Source: Stemphylium vesicarium
Taxonomy: Eukaryota > Ascomycota > Dothideomycetes > Pleosporales > Pleosporaceae
Direction of reading: 5' to 3'
NCBI GenBank assembly: GCA_004380135.1
Contig: QXCR01000016.1
Coordinates: 1-64,000 of the forward strand
Length of the DNA: 64,000 bases
In this document: piece by piece, positions 41,702 to 51,186 of the stretch
Numbering within the stretch: position 1 is the stretch's first letter
Layout: every line of letters starts with the position of its first letter
Made by a program: the position numbers and the translations under genes
Notes under the pieces: model-generated
The model's database searches: none
Seen by the model: only the letters and a program-made list of their open reading frames with translations
What the model was told of the DNA's origin: nothing

Positions 41702-42503
41702 GCGCCGCGACTTGCGTTGTTGCTGCGGTCCGGGGAATCTCGCGTGGGCACGTCGTTGGGAATGGCCGCAGGGGGTGGTGTGCCGCTATATTGCGCTCGA
41801 GGGGGTTTGCGACAAGCTTGGAAGACGGAGATGGCTGGACGCACGTCACACTGGCAGTGCGCAGGCGGAGGCGGGTGCGGCGGCAGCAACAACAACGGTG
41901 CTGCGAGTTGCGTTGCTCACACGCAGCGGTGCAGCTCGAGGTGCAGGCGTGCAGGCAGGCAGGCGGGCAGACAGACGGGCAGGCTGGGGGTTTGTTGATG
42001 TGAGGCTGGAGGCTGCGCAGAGGGAGAGGCCCGCCCGCTAAAGCCACCCCACCTCCAAAAGCGACGGCGCCCACGGTGGACCACGGCTACGAACTGCTTC
42101 AGCTCGACAAGGTCTGCTCGGCGGGTCCGCGACACGGGCGACGAGTGTTTCAGGACCAGTGCAGCACCAGACAGCAGTGGTTGTGGCCACTGTTCACATG
42201 GCCCTTTTGCCTGTGCGAGTGGCCCCATGCCCTGCCGATATGCACCTCGAACAGGTTGGCGATGCTGTGCGCCAATCGCTGCCCACAGCCAGGCCAAGCC
42301 TAGAATCAGCCTCGACGGGCGCCAGCTGGGATATCGCGGCAAAACACAGGACATAGACAGCATTTGTACTCTGAGACGCAGTCTGGTTGTGACACCCAAT
42401 CGACAGGGCTGATAGTATACATATATACAGTGATACCGCGTTGTACAAGAATATCAGGTCCCATGACATGGACATGCTGGCTCCCAACTTGCCCACGCCC
42501 GAG
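41702..42503. other. upstream region of BTB gene, no gene seen
   Basis: About 800 bases, GC-rich near the BTB start with a GGCAG/GGCAGG slippage tract at about 41948-41985 and a GTATACATATATACAG near-palindrome at 42415-42430. Confidence 0.4.
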
Positions 42504-44141
42504 CTATGCTTGAATCTTCTCCTGTCCGCCCATGAATGGTCGCAGGACCGGTGGTATGGTCACGGTACGCTCTTCTTCGTTCCAGTGATTCTCCAGAATG
42601 GCTGCGAGCACCCGAGGCACAGCAAGTGCAGTTCCGTTGAGAGTGTAAGGAAACTCCAGCTTGCCTCCCTTGACGCGCATGCGTGTTTGCAACCTTCGAC
42701 TTTGGTAGTCGGTACACATTGATGTTGACGTCACTTCTCCCCAGCCTTCGTCGATCTCGCGTCGGGACGGGAAAAACGCTTCGATATCAAGCTTCCTGGT
42801 AGCACTGGCGCCGAGATCTGTCGTCGGCATCTCCAAGATGCGGCAGTGCAATCCGAGTGCTTCCAAGATCTCTTTTTGCATAGATAGCATCTCTTCGAAG
42901 ATTGCTTCCGAATTTGATGCTGTTGGAGTAGTGAAATGCTCTTCTCCAATGTTATCGGGTGCCGTCCAGGCAAACATCTCCACCTTGGTAAACTCATGGA
43001 CCCGGTATAGACCTTTGGTGTCGGCACCTCGTGCGCCGGCTTCAGCGCGATAGCACCTGCTGACTCCAACCGTCTTGAGTGGTAGTTCCGCTTCTTCAAA
43101 TGTCTGATTCGCCTTCATGCCAGCTAGTGGTATCTCAGCTGTGCCAGCCAGGGCTAGTTGAGGTTTTGACTTGTCCTTTTCCGACTGTTCAATAGCATAC
43201 ACCTGCTGTTCTCCGTTTTGGTCTCGCGGCTGGAACCCACATGCAGCTGCAATGTGCGAATACACAAGGGAAGGAGGTGCAATTACTTTCCACCCTTTCT
43301 TCCTGGCAATGCTCAAGGCATACTGTACTAGAGCTTGCTCTAGCATTGCGCCATCACCAACGAGGAAATACCAGCCCCATCCCGATGTTTGCGCTGAGCC
43401 CGAAAAGTCCAATATGCCTAGTTCTTGTCCAATGTCTACGTGGGACTTCCGAAAATCGGGTTGCGACTGCTCGCTCTCAGATGGCGCATTGATATAACCA
43501 ACTACGTCGAAATCGTTACCGACGGGGGTATATGTGCTGCTCAGATTGGGCAGATCCTGCGCCAGACCTTCTATCTCTTCTTGTATCTCTGTTTCTTGAG
43601 CCTCGATTGCGCTTAGCTCTGCTTTCAAAGCCTTCGCATCGCTGATAAGCCCTTCTCTCATGGCAACTGGCTGCCCCTCAGCACCCTTGGCTCGCGATGC
43701 TGTCCTTGCAAGACTGGCGCGGAGTCTGTTGTTGCGTTCCCGAAGGTTGCGACTGCTTTGTTGGAGCGCCAGCCATTGCTCATGGAGCTCTAGTATACGC
43801 CATGATGATTTGCTGTGTGCGGCATAGTTTCGGTCTATGCAATTTTGCTCGTATAGCCCAGGGTTCTGTCGGATGTGTTTGATATCGATCGTGGGCTTCG
43901 GGGCGAATGCGGGTCGAGTATAAGTACGCCGTGGGCATGGGAGGGGTCGATACGATGCCAGGGCTGGTCGCACCGTTTGTCTTCGGTGTGCCGTGCAGTC
44001 TCCTAGAGACCGTCGAAAAGCTTGCATCATTGCGACATTGGTAGAAGAAGTGGCTCCGTTCGTCCCACCTTTGCCGTGTCCAAACTTTTGGTAGACCTTG
44101 ATCCCTGCACGTTGCCGTCGCGTAAGTCGCGTTCCCCGCAT
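42504..44141 (-). CDS. mitochondrial seryl-tRNA synthetase
   Basis: Single exon, 545 aa (or about 508 aa if translation starts at the in-frame Met pair near 44030-44027). The Arg-rich, acid-poor N-terminus (MMQAFRRSLGDCTAHRR, QTVRPALASYR) is a mitochondrial presequence. The usual SerRS arm follows (IRQNPGLYEQNCIDRN, then a long coiled coil to about residue 205), then the class II catalytic core. Motif 2 is SRCYRAEAGARGADTKGLYR with VHEFTKVEMF; motif 3 is LNGTALAVPRVLAAILEN. TSTSMCTDYQSRRLQTR is the serine-binding segment. It charges mitochondrial tRNA-Ser; the yeast counterpart is Dia4. The cytosolic enzyme lacks such a presequence. Confidence 0.93.
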   Translation of the reverse strand: MRGTRLTRRQRAGIKVYQKFGHGKGGTNGATSSTNVAMMQAFRRSLGDCTAHRRQTVRPALASYRPLPCPRRTYTRPAFAPKPTIDIKHIRQNPGLYEQNCIDRNYAAHSKSSWRILELHEQWLALQQSSRNLRERNNRLRASLARTASRAKGAEGQPVAMREGLISDAKALKAELSAIEAQETEIQEEIEGLAQDLPNLSSTYTPVGNDFDVVGYINAPSESEQSQPDFRKSHVDIGQELGILDFSGSAQTSGWGWYFLVGDGAMLEQALVQYALSIARKKGWKVIAPPSLVYSHIAAACGFQPRDQNGEQQVYAIEQSEKDKSKPQLALAGTAEIPLAGMKANQTFEEAELPLKTVGVSRCYRAEAGARGADTKGLYRVHEFTKVEMFAWTAPDNIGEEHFTTPTASNSEAIFEEMLSMQKEILEALGLHCRILEMPTTDLGASATRKLDIEAFFPSRREIDEGWGEVTSTSMCTDYQSRRLQTRMRVKGGKLEFPYTLNGTALAVPRVLAAILENHWNEEERTVTIPPVLRPFMGGQEKIQA

Positions 44142-45458
44142 CCATCTATTGCTCCACGTCCCACCTACCGAGCACCCACTCGACTTGACTTGTGTGAGGA
44201 AGAGATGTAAACATGTTTTTCAAGTTGGCGTAGATACCTAGCGAGGGTTGTCCCTTAATCGAAAATAGCAGGATTTGATACAAGCTGAGCATTACTGCAT
44301 GTTTCATCCAGAACACAAAACACGCTTCTTGTGAGAAGTGTGGCCCAATCAGCGGTTCCTCTTGCCTTGAGGAGCACGAGAGCGCTGGTCTTTGATCTCG
44401 ACCTCTTGAGCTGTGGACTCGGGCCGGAACACCGTCAATGGGCATGTAGTTCAATATTGTATCGAAAAGGCTCTGAGTGAACAAGGCAAATCATGCTCTC
44501 CCTGCTGTTTCTACTCGGCAACGACAAAACAGTAATCCAGTCAAGTCCAGATCCGTCCAGTTGTAATCTCAGAAGTCACGATGTCACCTGATCGCGCGTG
44601 TGGCAGGGTGAAGGACCTTGGGACTTAGTCAGGCTCGGAACGTCCCGAGGCCGTCTTCGCTCTCAGAATACACCGGTCCGAGCGGAAAGCATGCACGATG
44701 TGTCTCCAAGCTGACGATGTGTTTTGATCAAGAATCGTATAGAGCCGTGGCACAAGGACGCCGATACCAAGTTACTACATCACCTAAGTACTAATTTTAA
44801 CGTTCTAGCAAACGCATCATTAAGGCCAGGAACTTGCAAGACTTTTCAACACCCCTTAAGGAATTCGAGCGCAGCTCAAAAATCAGGACGCTATTCCTGG
44901 AGGCGTACTCAGATAGGAACTGCTGATGAACGGATGGTTCCGTCATAGCCGGATGGCTGCTCTTGAATCGTTCCAGCAACCAAGTCTAGGGGCAATGCAC
45001 AAGGGTGGAGTTCATCCACCAACAACCATGGCATGACGCCTCATGTGGCGGTGCATCATGTATACCGACATGAAACCCAGTACAAGATGACGTGGTCCCG
45101 TGGATGTAATTCCTTCTCGTACAAACATGTCAGCACCTCCGTCGTATGTGTCGTGTGCTTCCGGCGCAGCGTGAGCAGGCTGCGGCTCGCTAATCGCAGC
45201 TCGGCCTAGAGCCGCGCATTGTTCCAAGCTTCGTCGTCATCCGCACCTTTTGTCAGGCATCCTCGAGGGCGTGTACATGATTGTGCCACTGCGGCCTCGA
45301 TATCTTTGCCTGGTGGTATAAAGACGTGGTCGTACCCCATTCTTGGTCGCTGTTTCTTGGAATCTCCTCGGCTCAATCGCACCTACTCGCGTGCGGCCTC
45401 TATCGTCCTGACATCACACCTCCGCGCCCAGCACACTCCACACTCCACCACCACCAGG
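44142..45458. other. 1.3-kb divergent intergenic region
   Basis: Between divergent SerRS and TLC genes. Short open frames on both strands show no domain. No RNA gene or repeat recognised. Confidence 0.4.
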
Positions 45459-46707
45459 ATGCACGATCCATTTCCCATCCCGCGACCGGAGAGTTTGGTC
45501 AAATATGTCGAGCCCGTGGCCGAATACCTCTCACTCAAGACACTACCGCTGCACTTCCACGAAGTCGCGGCTGCCTTCACACTGTACCACGTAACCTACC
45601 GCTACATCTCCCCCGCCTTCTCGCGCTTCTTCTTCCCACGGATATACTCGTCCTTCAACGCGCGCACCAAGCTGAACTGGGATGTGCATATTGTGTCATT
45701 TGTGCAGAGCACGCTTATCTGTGGCTTGGCCCTCTGGGTCATGTGGACAGATAGCGAGCTAAATCAGATGGATGGAACAGAGCGCGTGCATGGATATACG
45801 GGTGCGTCGGGTCTGATCCAGGCATTTGCGGGAGGCTATTTCCTGTGGGATCTGGCAATTACGGTGCAGAATGTGAAGATATTTGGAATAGGCATGCTGT
45901 TCCATGCCATCTCAGCGCTGTGCGTCTTCTCGCTGGGCTTCGTAAGTATACCACGATACATTAGACATGGAGGGAAATGGAATACTGATTTTTCCCCAGC
46001 GACCATTCGTAAACTACTACGCATGTACCTTTATCCTTTACGAACTTTCCTCGCCCTTCCTCAACATCCACTGGTTCTGCGATAAGCTCAACATGACCGG
46101 AACCACGGTCCAGCTCGTCAACGGCATAGTTCTGCTCTGCACCTTTTTCTCCTGCCGCATCCTTTGGGGATCGTACCAGTCAATCCGCGTCTTCACCGAC
46201 GTCTACCACGCCTACACGGCCGGCGCAGTCCCGCGGTCCGACCCGGAAGTGGGAAAGCTCTCCAACGACACAATCGTCGGCAACGCCGGTTTCAAGAACG
46301 ATATCCTCCAATACTCTGAAGGCCAAACCGTCCCTCTCTGGCTCATATCCGCCTACCTGGCCTCCAACGTCATCCTCAACGGCCTAAACTGGTTCTGGTT
46401 CAGCAAGATGATCGAGACACTACGCAAGCGCTTCGACCCACCCTTTGGCACCAAGAAGCAGCAGCCCGAGATCAAGGAAACCTCACTCGAAATACCAGAG
46501 GACGAAAAGGTCTTGATTGAGGGTATACATGTCTCTACCCCTGGTGTCACTGAAAGAGACACTGAAGATTACATCAATGCAGCATCTACCGAGTCTGTCC
46601 AGCTCCAGAAGAACAAGAGTGGGACCCATCTTGAGGTAAAGCAGAGTGAGGTCCGCAATCGGAATACCGCACAGAGAGGCAGCCTGAAAGCTGCCCATGC
46701 GGCGTAG
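45459..46707 (+). CDS. TLC-domain membrane protein
   Basis: Two exons, 45459-45941 and 46000-46707 (58-nt intron, phase 0), 396 aa. Residues about 55-315 form the seven- to eight-span TRAM-LAG1-CLN8 domain: FNARTKLNWDVHIVSFVQST opens it, then a span with GGYFLWDL, MLFHAISALCVFSLGF, and RPFVNYYACTFILYELSSPF followed by NIHWFCD. This matches the TMEM56/TLCD4-like branch rather than the ceramide synthases, as the Lag1 motif HHxxT is absent. The C-terminal 80 residues are cytosolic, charged and disordered. TLCD proteins are thought to influence lipid composition of ER or plasma membranes; the reaction is unknown. Confidence 0.88.
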
Positions 46708-47050
46708 GAGAATCTAGGTTCTTTTGGGATGAATCAGGATAGGGAAGTATAGAGCGGCGACTCACTTATAGACTTGATGCATACGAAAGTAGCAATATTT
46801 CTTAAATCATCATTATCTCATACTGATACACTCATCTCTTCACCATCGGTATCACAGTCCGCATACATTATCAACAAGTTTCTCAAGTATCCTTTGATCC
46901 ATTTGAATAAAGCAAAGACTAGGAGGTGGGCTCTTGTTACCCCAGTCACTTCATATCCCCAAACTCCTTCACGCATTGTCCACGCATCCTTTTTCCCTTC
47001 TCTTGAGACCAAGTCACCTCAAAAGTCATCCATCATCCACCCTCCCACCG
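46708..47050. other. convergent 3' flanks, no gene seen
   Basis: 343 bases between TLC gene and copy B of the unrecognised family. Nothing recognised. Confidence 0.5.
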
Positions 47051-48002
47051 TCAAGCCCCCATACCCGCAGCCCTCTTCTTTCCCTTCCTCCTCTCCCTCA
47101 GCTTCCCACTTTTCCCCTTTGCCAACTTCGCCGGAATCACGCCCGCACGCTCATACACCATGCGCACCGCATTCACCACATCATCCGTGCGCACAACCGG
47201 ATCCTTATCATCGCCCTGATCCTCCTCGGTGCGCAGCGCAACAGCCTCCTCCAGCACCTCGCGCGCAAGCCGCGCCTGACCGTGCGTGAAAGATGAGTAT
47301 ATAGCCAGCGCCGCGAGCGTAGACGCAGACAGTGACTTCAGCGACGTGGTATGTTTCGCTGTAGGCGGCTTCATGTGTGCGGGGAGAAACGTCTCGAGGG
47401 AGATGGCCCATCGCGTTTCAATCAGGGACTCCATATCGCTCGAGGCGGAGGCGCTGGGTTGGGGCTGAATGAGCGCTGTGTCGTTTAGCGTGGTGATGTC
47501 TGCTTGGACGGACTTGTAGGGGCGGGTGATGCGCATTTTGTTTCGTGTGGTGGGCTTTTGGGTGGTGAGGCTGGTGATGTGGAGGCATTTCTCGTGTTCT
47601 GATAGTTCCTATAGTTGGGGCTTTTGTTAGCATCTTTGCCATCTGGAGATATTGGAGGAGGCATAGCGTTGCGTTTTAGTATCTTACCTCCCAGTCTTGC
47701 CCGTAACCTTCGATATCCGGATTCACGTCCTCCCTCTCCTCGCCGTCGTAGAGTATGTATCCGCCCAGCGCGTCAGGTAGCATGGTTTCGTCTCTGCTCG
47801 CTGCTACCAATACCCGCTCGTCTTCCTGTAGCGTGTGTGGATCGGTGACGTGCTTGGCCTCGATGGTGTAGAGGGCTGCGTATTTGATGTCGAGTGCTAG
47901 TCGCACGCCTTGCAATACTTGCTCGGGCTTTTGGTACACGCCAATGACGAAGCCATCGACGGTCTTCTTGTTGGACGGACAGTAGAGCTGTACGCGGCCC
48001 AT
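47051..48002 (-). CDS. unrecognised family, copy B (possible doublecortin-like N-domain)
   Basis: Two exons, 47688-48002 and 47051-47608 (79-nt intron, phase 0), 290 aa. It parallels the gene at 29437-30372 along its whole length and shares the intron site. Matching pairs: LYCPSNKKTVDGFVIG with LYCPSSNTTKMGFRIM; LALDIKYAALYTIEAKHV with ILHIRYAAVYEVNAKPL; MRITRPYKSVQADI with VRITRPYAAVQKDI; FTHGQARLAREVLEEAV with STQGQARIMRAYLVEVV; DPVVRTDDVVNAVRMVYERA with DPVLREEDVLLVINRIYQRA. AALYTIEAKHVTD followed by RVLVAASRDE recalls the doublecortin pattern more clearly than copy A does. Both end in Lys/Arg-rich tails. No targeting signal; function unknown. Confidence 0.75.
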
Positions 48003-48337
48003 GGTTGCAAGTTTAGGTTGGTGTTGCAGTGTGAGGGAGAAATCGGTGTGGTTGAGGGGTGCAGTTGGGTGCAGGTGAACTGGTCGAGCAGAAGTGAGCG
48101 AGGAGTGGTTGCATGTGACAAGGAAATATAGGTTGTGTGTGAGATAGTGAAGGAGAGCTGGCCGCAGTCAGGCATGTAGAGACTTCTACGCTCAGATGAG
48201 AGCTGCTGCCCTGCCCACAAATCAGATACAAAGTCCCGGGGATAATTCCAGAAATACCCTTTTATTGCCTTCTCATGGTATTCAGGCCATGATGATCGCT
48301 TTGTAGGTGATACGACTACCTACATCAGATTGGTACT
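48003..48337. other. intergenic, no gene seen
   Basis: 335 bases between copy B and the DUF1349 gene; holds the promoter of copy B. Nothing recognised. Confidence 0.45.
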
Positions 48338-49030
48338 TCACCCAGACTTCATAACCTCAATCTCTACACCCTCCTTGAACTCCGCCTCAAGCATCTCCTC
48401 ACCACCCTCCGTAGTTGGCCTGCACACATAACCCGCAATGCTCACATCCCAGCCATCCTCTTCCGCAAAGAACCAGGTCACCTCCCTGATAGGAAGCTTC
48501 TCGATTTCCTTCCCAGACTCATCACGCATGACCCAGTAGATCCAAAGGCTCTTACCAAGCGCGTCTCTTTCCCTTCTTGCTTCGATGGTAGCACCGGGCT
48601 GAGTGCCATTCTTGAAGCCGGGCATAGGTACAAGCGACCAGTCGGCCCAGGCATCACATCCCACGGTCGCTACATAAGGCTTTCCGTAGTAGAACTCGAT
48701 GCCAGTTTTGACCCACTTCGTTTCGTTGGCAGGAACCCCAGGCTTGGTAAGGTGCAGCAAGAGGCCCGCTTGGTCATATTGTCGGAGCTGGCCCGATGGC
48801 GGAAGGGCAAAGGTAAGCTGTGCTCGCTGGAAGCTCTCGAGGCCGTAGGTGGGGAGCTCAGACGGATATGTCGAGGCGTTGAACGCGTTGTGGGTGGGGG
48901 GCTTGCGCCAGATGTCGGTCCCTGCTGGTGCAGACAGGTTGAAGGGTTGAATGGTTGTAGTTGTGTTACCAGACATGGTCGCTGTGGCAGTAAGCGTGAA
49001 GAAGAGTGGTAAGAAGGATTGGAGCTTCAT
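48338..49030 (-). CDS. secreted DUF1349-like protein
   Basis: Single exon, 230 aa. Residues 1-18 (MKLQSFLPLFFTLTATAT) form a signal peptide. The rest has the DUF1349 concanavalin-like pattern: APAGTDIWRKPP, DQAGLLLHLTKPG, KWVKTGIEFYYGKPYVATV and the closing AGYVCRPTTEGG. Several N-glycosylation sites are present. Members without the signal occur in yeast and bacteria and are presumed carbohydrate-binding or hydrolase-accessory; activity is unproven. A second in-frame ATG at 49075 would add 15 residues before the signal peptide. A TATAAAAG lies at 49062-49069, between the two ATGs, so if that TATA is used the 49030 start is required. Confidence 0.8.
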   Translation of the reverse strand: MKLQSFLPLFFTLTATATMSGNTTTTIQPFNLSAPAGTDIWRKPPTHNAFNASTYPSELPTYGLESFQRAQLTFALPPSGQLRQYDQAGLLLHLTKPGVPANETKWVKTGIEFYYGKPYVATVGCDAWADWSLVPMPGFKNGTQPGATIEARRERDALGKSLWIYWVMRDESGKEIEKLPIREVTWFFAEEDGWDVSIAGYVCRPTTEGGEEMLEAEFKEGVEIEVMKSG

Positions 49031-49755
49031 GGTTGCAGACAAGGAAAAGGATGATGACGGGCTTTTATACTGCATACACCTACATGTGGGACCGAAGCAA
49101 ATGGTATACAGTAGTATGAATATTATTTGTGATTGGTAGGAAGTCGGAACGTCAATTAGCGGTTGTCTTTCCTGGTATATGCTACGAGCGGTCTGTTAAT
49201 ACGAGATACGCAAATTCTTACTTACGAGCTTTTTAACCGGTGCTTCGATGCTTTCGTTCGACCCAAACTATGGTAGTGACGATCTAGGACGAGAAAGCGG
49301 GGTATCTTCGGGCTACAAGCTGCAGGATCGGGCATGACGCGGATGAGTAAACCTTGATTAATCACCGGCGCAAACATTTCCCCGGTGCCAGTGATGCTGT
49401 GCAAGAAGAGGATTCCTACTGTACTCACAAAACATTGGCTGGACCGAGGAAGGTGCGGTGCACCGCGCTAGCCCCAACGGGCTCTCGATTGCGAGATTTG
49501 CTTGGCGCGTGGTCATGATGGCTGATGATGCAGACATGGGGCTGGAGGTAAAAAGGCCCACCGACAAAGTGCCGCTCATAAGTTCCGCTGCACAGTCAAT
49601 TGAGCAGCAATCTTTAGTCTGCATGCAGTTTACAAGAGTCTCTTGGCGGACGGTTAGCAACAAATGACGCAAAGCCAACCCTTGAGCACTAGATGTTGGA
49701 AGGCGCATGAGCACGTTCATTCGCAGGTATATACATTTCAAATGCTCCAAGACTT
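49031..49755. other. intergenic, upstream of DUF1349 gene and 3' of NDUFS3
   Basis: 725 bases. An open frame continuing from the complex I gene into 49358 is only read-through of its last intron. No other gene seen. Confidence 0.45.
49062..49069 (-). promoter_or_regulatory. TATA box candidate for DUF1349 gene
   Basis: Minus-strand TATAAAAG lies 32 bp before the chosen ATG. That implies a very short leader, so it may be a chance match. Confidence 0.35.
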
Positions 49756-50783
49756 CTATTTCTTTTCCTCCTCTTTCGGTGGCTCTGGCTTTGGTGTTGG
49801 CAGCTTGAACTATGCTGTTGTTAGACATTGGAGGCGGGGTGCAAACTGGGGTAAAACTCACATTCTCTGGCTTGAGATCGTCACCTGGACCAACCTGCTC
49901 CCATGCTGATGAGCCGCCGCGGAAGTTCCTGAACGCTTGCGTCATCTCGAGAGGCTCCACGACGATTCTCTTCTTCTCCTCGTCGTATCGGATCTCAGTG
50001 TATCCGGTCATAGGGAAGTCCTTTCGCAGTGGGTGTCCATCGAAACCGTAGTCGGTCATGATTCGCCTCAGATCGGGGTGTCCAACGAAGAAGACACCGA
50101 AGAGATCGTAGACCTCGCGCTCGTACCAGTTTGCGCCGTCGTAGAGATCGCACAGACTGGGTACCGGGGTCGCCTCGTCGGCATATGTCTTGACCCTGAT
50201 GCGCGAGTTGTGGCGGATGCTGAGCATGTTGTAGACGACCTCGAAGCGCTGGTCCTTGGTGGGGTAGTCGACGGCCGTGATGTCTGAGATCTGGGTGTAC
50301 TCTGCTGCGGTGTGGTACTTGAGGAAGGTGAAGGTGGGGATGATGCCCGAGGGAGCGACGTAGATGGTCAATTCATCTTTCCATACAGAGAATCTGGACG
50401 AGTGTCAGATGCTATATCGATCCCAGAACAAGATTGAGTGACGCACTGCTGGACGAATTTTGGCAGACACGACATGATGTACTGTCCGTACTTGTGCAGC
50501 GACTCGCCCTTCTCTTTGAAGTGGTCTGCCGGGTTGACGACGGCGGCCTTGAGCTTGACGGCCTCGTCGCGCGGGGCAAACTGGCGGGTCTGTTAGAAAC
50601 GACATGGGACTCCTAAGACTCTCTGGTGCTGCATACCCGCATGTTGGGCGTGTCCGAGGCGGGTCCCGCGACTTCCTTGGGACGGAGGGCCGTCGAGGCA
50701 AAGGTGCGGACTGCATTGCGGGAGCAGCTCGTGGCGCGGACGGCGGCGCCCAATGGCCGGCCTACAGCTAGCCGCATGGCCAT
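49756..50783 (-). CDS. NADH:ubiquinone oxidoreductase 30 kDa subunit (NDUFS3)
   Basis: Four exons, 50637-50783, 50447-50589, 49862-50393 and 49756-49809 (introns 47, 53 and 52 nt), 291 aa. A mitochondrial presequence (MAMRLAVGRPLGAAVRATSC) precedes HKYGQYIMSCLPKFVQQFSV and the family signature WYEREVYDLFGVFFVGHPDL, RRIMTDYGFDGHPLRKDFP. It is a core subunit of the peripheral arm of complex I, equivalent to NuoC and the Neurospora 30.4 kDa subunit. The last splice replaces a long read-through with the short Pro/Lys/Glu end KLPTPKPEPPKEEEKK expected in fungi. Divergent from NOT4 with 403 bp between starts. Confidence 0.95.
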
Positions 50784-51186
50784 GGTGTGCGAAGAGGGTG
50801 CTGGGGGGCTACGCGATGTAGCAGGTGACGGCAACTCGGGGTGGTGATATCGTCGACGTCGTGAAGTTCGCAGCTCAACCCGCGAGACGCACGATTATGT
50901 AAGTAGCGTGCAGCGGAACCTTGTGTCCCATGGCGCAGGTGCAGCCTCTTAAACCCCCATCACCTTCCGTGGATCCCTTACAGCGACAGCGAAAGTCCGG
51001 CCGGCGTTTATTTGTGCTTCAGCGGTTTCTTTCCCGACCTTGGTTGCACCCTTTCACACGTCCCCTCGATTCCACCCCACATTCATACCCCAACTGCCTT
51101 CGCTCGGGCGCCACCCTTACGCTCTAACACGACACACCTCGCATTCCACCACTTTCTCCTATACCCACACCCACACACGCCTCGCC
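50784..51186. promoter_or_regulatory. divergent promoter NDUFS3/NOT4
   Basis: 403 bp between start codons of two divergent housekeeping genes. No TATA box seen; pyrimidine-rich toward NOT4. Confidence 0.4.

Noticed and set aside
41948..41985. GGCAG-rich tract as a minisatellite or CRISPR-like repeat
   Set aside because: Copies are short and imperfect with no spacers; simple slippage is sufficient. No CRISPR array exists in the window.
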